NCBI GenBank assembly: GCA_029582265.1
Contig: CM055828.1
Coordinates: forward strand, 8,593,902 to 8,657,901
Length of the DNA: 64,000 nt
Source of the DNA: Zoroaster sp. YZ-2022
Lineage: Eukaryota > Echinodermata > Asteroidea > Forcipulatida > Zoroasteridae
Direction: 5' to 3'
Part shown: piece by piece, positions 61,901 through 64,000 of the stretch
Layout of the letters: every line of letters starts with the position of its first letter
Numbering within the stretch: position 1 is the stretch's first letter
Translations under genes and position numbers: made by a program
Notes under the pieces: model-generated
The model's input: only the letters and a program-made list of their open reading frames with translations
What the model was told of the DNA's origin: nothing
Database searches by the model: none

Positions 61901-62802
61901 TACTAACCTACTGGCACCTTGGACATAGTGGTGATCAGTCTGGGCGTCTTGGAACCCATGAGTCTCATACTAACCTTGGACACAGTGGTGATCAGTCTGG
62001 GCGTCTTGGAACCCATGAGTCTCATACTAACCTACTGGCACCTTGGACATAGTGGTGATTAGTCTGGGCGTCTTGGAACCCATGAGTCTCATACTAACCT
62101 ACTGGCACCTTGGACATAGTGGTGATCAGTCTGGGCGTCTTGGAACCCATGAGTCTCATATTAACCTACTGGCACCTTGGACATAGTGGTGATCAGTCTG
62201 GGCGTCTTGGAACATATGAGTCTCATACTAACCTACTGGCACCTTGGACATAGTGGTGATCAGTCTGGGCGTCTTGGAACCCATGAGTCTCATACTAACC
62301 TACTGGCACCTTGGACATAGTGGTTATCATTCTGGGCGTCTTGGAACCCATGAGTCTCATACTAACCTTGGACACAGTGGTGATCAGTCTGGGCGTCTTG
62401 GAACCCATGAGTCTCATACTAACCTACTGGCACCTTGGACATAGTGGTTATCAGTCTGGGCGTCTTGGAACCCATGAGTCTCATACTAACCTTGGACATA
62501 GTGGTGATCAGTCTGGGCATCTTGGAACCCATGAGTCTCATACTAACCTACTGGCACCTTGGACATAGTGGTGATTAGTCTGGGCGTCTTGGAACCCATG
62601 ACGGTGCCGATCTGTGAGGCCCAAGTGTCACCGCTGCAGCAGGCAAATGCACTCATTAGGGCCAGGGATGTCCATGTTGTGTCATAACGCTTGCTGAAAT
62701 CAAGAGGTAGGTCTTGGAAGCCGCTGTCGATGAGATAGATGAGTGCCAGAGACATGGGGATGCCTCCATTGCAGACAACTTGCAGCCAGTCACGCTGTCC
62801 AC
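52832..62802 (-). CDS. TMEM19: transmembrane protein 19 (5' incomplete)
   Basis: Three minus-strand exons (62802-62548, 54783-54568, 52998-52832) join in phase 1 at both junctions and give about 211 residues. Conserved blocks appear in family order: QVVCNGGIPMSLALIYLIDS, LPLDFSKRYDTTW, CSGDTWASQIGTV, PRLITTMSKVPVGTNGAIS, PQWPVIVFAAVAGLVGSLID, SLLGAVFQYS and WPVLDNNGVNMLASL. These match TMEM19, a multi-pass membrane protein related to the DUF92 family (plant relatives are linked to phytyl-phosphate metabolism; animal function is poorly defined). At least four hydrophobic segments are visible. The N-terminal part is beyond 62802 and was not found before the window edge. The first intron shown, 7764 bp, is mostly a tandem array made from the exon's own end. 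Confidence 0.95.
53717..54275. mobile_element. MITE in the last TMEM19 intron
   Basis: A 559-bp element with inverted ends TATCCTTTAGTCAAGGCGCA and TGCGCCTTGACTAAAGGCTA, flanked by the 9-bp direct repeat AGTCTGTGT (53708-53716 and 54276-54284). The interior carries a 50-bp tandem array. A duplication of 8-9 bp suits hAT or Mutator-type insertion. Confidence 0.85.
54008..54207. repeat. minisatellite, 50 bp x 4
   Basis: Four near-identical 50-bp units, each with AAGACCACAGAACGGACTGG then TCAAGGCGCTCGTGCATGG. TCAAGGCGC also occurs in the terminal inverted repeat of the surrounding MITE. The overlapping open frames are artefacts. Confidence 0.96.
54568..54783 (-). CDS. TMEM19: TMEM19 exon
   Basis: Acceptor TTGTTCCAG precedes 54783. 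It encodes TNGAISTVGILSSIVGGFMV, GCGFYIGLLISFSSPVF, TPQWPVIVFAAVAGLVGSLI, DSLLGAVFQYS. It ends in phase 1 before GTTTGT. Two to three membrane-spanning segments. Confidence 0.95.
54949..55315 (-). mobile_element. tRNA-Leu-derived SINE, copy 5, inserted in the 67-bp array
   Basis: Full body in minus orientation with (TAA)n tail at 54949 and head end CATGGCACTCC at 55315. ACATA directly before and after (54944-54948 and 55316-55320) is the target duplication, and the interrupted 67-bp unit resumes afterwards. Confidence 0.92.
55554..56597 (-). mobile_element. hAT-type MITE, TAAGCTTGGGCGAT family, copy 3, with nested LINE
   Basis: Perfect inverted ends TAAGCTTGGGCGAT and ATCGCCCAAGCTTA. Target duplications are ATCTTGGA (55546-55553) and GTCTTGGA (56598-56605), differing at one base and lying within a 67-bp array unit. 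Its orientation is reversed relative to copies 1 and 2. A LINE fragment interrupts it. Confidence 0.93.
55598..56172 (+). mobile_element. LINE 3' fragment nested in the MITE
   Basis: The + strand translation contains RTNAFHHSLFIRFPRIWDSL followed by PVDVKD, the usual end of non-LTR reverse transcriptase ORF2, then a stop, a 3' UTR and an A-rich end (AATAATAAATGAAATTAAA) near 56150-56172. It is 5'-truncated, as expected of LINE insertions. Edges are estimated from where the MITE similarity breaks off and resumes. Confidence 0.8.
62548..62802 (-). CDS. TMEM19: TMEM19 exon (upstream of the array)
   Basis: Acceptor GCTCAAAG ends at 62803. The exon begins GT to complete a Gly codon, then GQRDWLQVVCNGGIP, ..., GDTWASQIGTVMGSKTPRLI then TTMSKVPV. 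It ends in phase 1 (GTAG) before donor GTTAGT. Its last 54 nt (62548-62601) are the sequence copied in every unit of the adjacent minisatellite. Confidence 0.95.
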
Positions 62803-63540
62803 CTTTGAGCGAGGCAAAATAATAACAACCACAAAAATTATAACAGACTTCTTTTTGAAATACATTTCAATACAGTATTTTACACAAACACAGAAATTTA
62901 AAAAATGTTATTTGTTCAACATGATTTGTTTTATTCCCTTTTAAATTCTGGTGTTTCAATCCTGCAGATTGTTTTATTTACCTTTCAGAAAGATCCTTTT
63001 AAAGGGACAATATCATCACAATCAACAGGGCATGGAATTGGAGTGCTAGTTTTAGATTAACTCAGTGACTGAAAATAACACCCACATGGTAAGGTCATAT
63101 TACCATTGCTGCTGCATAAATGAGCCAGTAATTTTCAGTCACTGTGTTCATCTTAAACTAGGACACCGATTCAATGCCCTGTTGAAAGCCTGCTCTGATC
63201 GTGACGATAGCATCCCTTTAAAATCTAAACATCAAGCCCTCCTTACTTTAACATATATTAGGCTTGGGCAATTCCATAAATTTTAGGGATTGGGAATGAC
63301 TCCACACAGGAATCGCGATTTCATTCAAAAATTAATTTATGACAGTCCCTGTCATAAATATTCATATCGGTGAGTATGCATTTAAATATTGTTCCATGTA
63401 TACCATGATTTTTGACAATTTTATTCTATGAAATGTTTCACTGTAAACAATTTGTTTTCATTCCTTCAAGGATGATATAAATTTTCATATTATAAAACAA
63501 AATTGCCATAAATCACTGGTGAAAAAGCCAAAAACATGGG
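62803..63540. other. TMEM19 intron, nothing recognised
   Basis: Must be intron, since the exon at 62802 is preceded by an acceptor. No further TMEM19 exon was found up to the window edge. An inverted pair of about 45 bp (AGTGACTGAAAATAACACCC near 63065 and its approximate reverse near 63125) suggests a small hairpin element. Confidence 0.45.
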
Positions 63541-63970
63541 TAAGGCAAAAAAACAAAAAGTCCCCGGTTTCTGATCATAGGTCGGTTTCAAAATCGGTGC
63601 GGTGACAATCTTTTTTTTGCCAACCAGTGACAGACATGTATACGCGGTTATTGGAACTAACCAAATTTCTCATACACAAAGTATGGTGGCTAAGAGAGGC
63701 CTCACAAATCGGGCAAACGTTCATACCCCTATGTGAAAAGCATTTAAAACACAGCACTGCAGAATTCCAATCGATCCAGCAATTTTGGCTGCAATCGGAC
63801 ATCGTATCATAGCAAAAAAAAATATATAAAAATGCAGACGTGCGGGTCTGAGGTGACGCGCTAAGGCTGTGCAGGGTATTCGGGTATCCGGTATCCGAAA
63901 TAACCGAAAACGCACAGCCTTGCGACATGTAGACACCAGAAACCGGAGACTTTTTTCGGGACTTGGCATT
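63541..63970 (-). mobile_element. MITE, TAGGCC...GGTTTCTGG family, copy 2
   Basis: The left end TAAGGCAAAAAAACAAAAAG then TCCCCGGTTTCTG is inverted near 63926-63967 (CCAGAAACCGGAGAC ... GGCATTA). The body is the reverse complement of 32057-32431, with the same RGMNVxPICEASLSHHTL open stretch on the minus strand. It is interrupted by a 60-bp hAT MITE derivative at 63862-63921. Confidence 0.78.
63862..63921 (+). mobile_element. 60-bp remnant of the TAGGGCTGTGC hAT MITE, nested
   Basis: Only the two ends remain: TAAGGCTGTGC plus GGGTATTCGGGTATCCGG at the left and CCGAAAACGCACAGCCTT at the right. It looks like a copy that lost about 340 bp of its interior. It sits inside the MITE at 63541-63970. 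Confidence 0.8.
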
Positions 63971-64000
63971 ATTTACTTCAAACTTAGAGGATTTCAGATG

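Larger units (their letters stand above)
54855..62601. repeat. 67-bp minisatellite derived from the TMEM19 exon end and its 5' splice site
   Basis: About 89 head-to-tail copies from 56598 to 62601, plus about 3.5 copies at 55316-55553 and about 1.4 at 54855-54948. On the minus strand each unit is the last 54 nt of the TMEM19 exon (starting TCATGGGTTCC, ending GGTGCCAGTAG) plus 13 nt of intron (GTTAGTATGAGAC). The exon end at 62548-62601 is the first unit. Variants: GGGCGTC/GGGAGTC, GATCAGTC/GATTAGTC/GATCAGTG, and units lacking 10 bp. A SINE and a MITE interrupt it. The many open frames across it are shadows. Confidence 0.97.

Noticed and set aside
55204..62568. Many similar 66-85 residue open frames on the + strand
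   Set aside because: They are antisense readings of the 67-bp array; the meaningful strand is minus, where the unit matches the TMEM19 exon end.

Overview
This window looks like nuclear DNA from a marine invertebrate, most likely a non-vertebrate deuterostome (echinoderm, hemichordate or cephalochordate type). Genes are split by GT-AG introns, the background is AT-rich and full of TACATGTA-type palindromes, tRNA-derived SINEs end in ATT repeats, and many short DNA transposons keep intact target-site duplications. The single DUSP8/16-type phosphatase gene fits an invertebrate that did not duplicate this gene as vertebrates did. Species cannot be told from the sequence alone.

Two real host genes are recognised, and both are incomplete. 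On the + strand, four exons between 34986 and 42013 encode the C-terminal part of a MAP-kinase phosphatase of the DUSP8/DUSP16 group: the end of the rhodanese/MAPK-binding domain, the whole catalytic domain with the HCLAGISRS loop, and a long Ser/Pro/Thr-rich tail ending in the conserved IEVS. Its 5' exons were not found. On the - strand, three exons between 62802 and 52832 encode the C-terminal part of TMEM19, a multi-pass membrane protein; its 5' exons lie beyond the right edge. The genes are convergent, separated by about 10.8 kb. Nothing suggests that they work together.

Region by region: 1-34985 holds no confident host gene. It holds microsatellites, minisatellites, a decayed LINE, SINEs, and DNA transposons of hAT, piggyBac-like (TTAA) and unclassified types, including a 1.8-kb internally deleted hAT element with transposase remnants (16232-18056), an element with a BED-like zinc-finger ORF (about 27185-28213), and a 1.7-kb, 44-bp tandem array inside a TTAG-flanked transposon (22887-24939). 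A possible minus-strand coding exon of unknown identity lies at 9688-10119. 42014-52698 is mostly empty 3' flank with one MITE and one SINE. 52832-62802 is TMEM19. 62803-64000 ends in a MITE with a smaller MITE nested in it.

The most unusual feature is a minisatellite of about 90 copies of a 67-bp unit that fills the TMEM19 intron between 54855 and 62547. Each unit is a copy of the last 54 nt of the adjacent TMEM19 coding exon plus the first 13 nt of the intron, so each carries a copied 5' splice site. The exon's own donor is the first unit of the array. A second theme is tandem amplification of transposon ends: three CCCTAAC-ended, TTAA/TTAG-flanked elements and two piggyBac-like MITEs all show tandem copies of terminal or near-terminal sequence.
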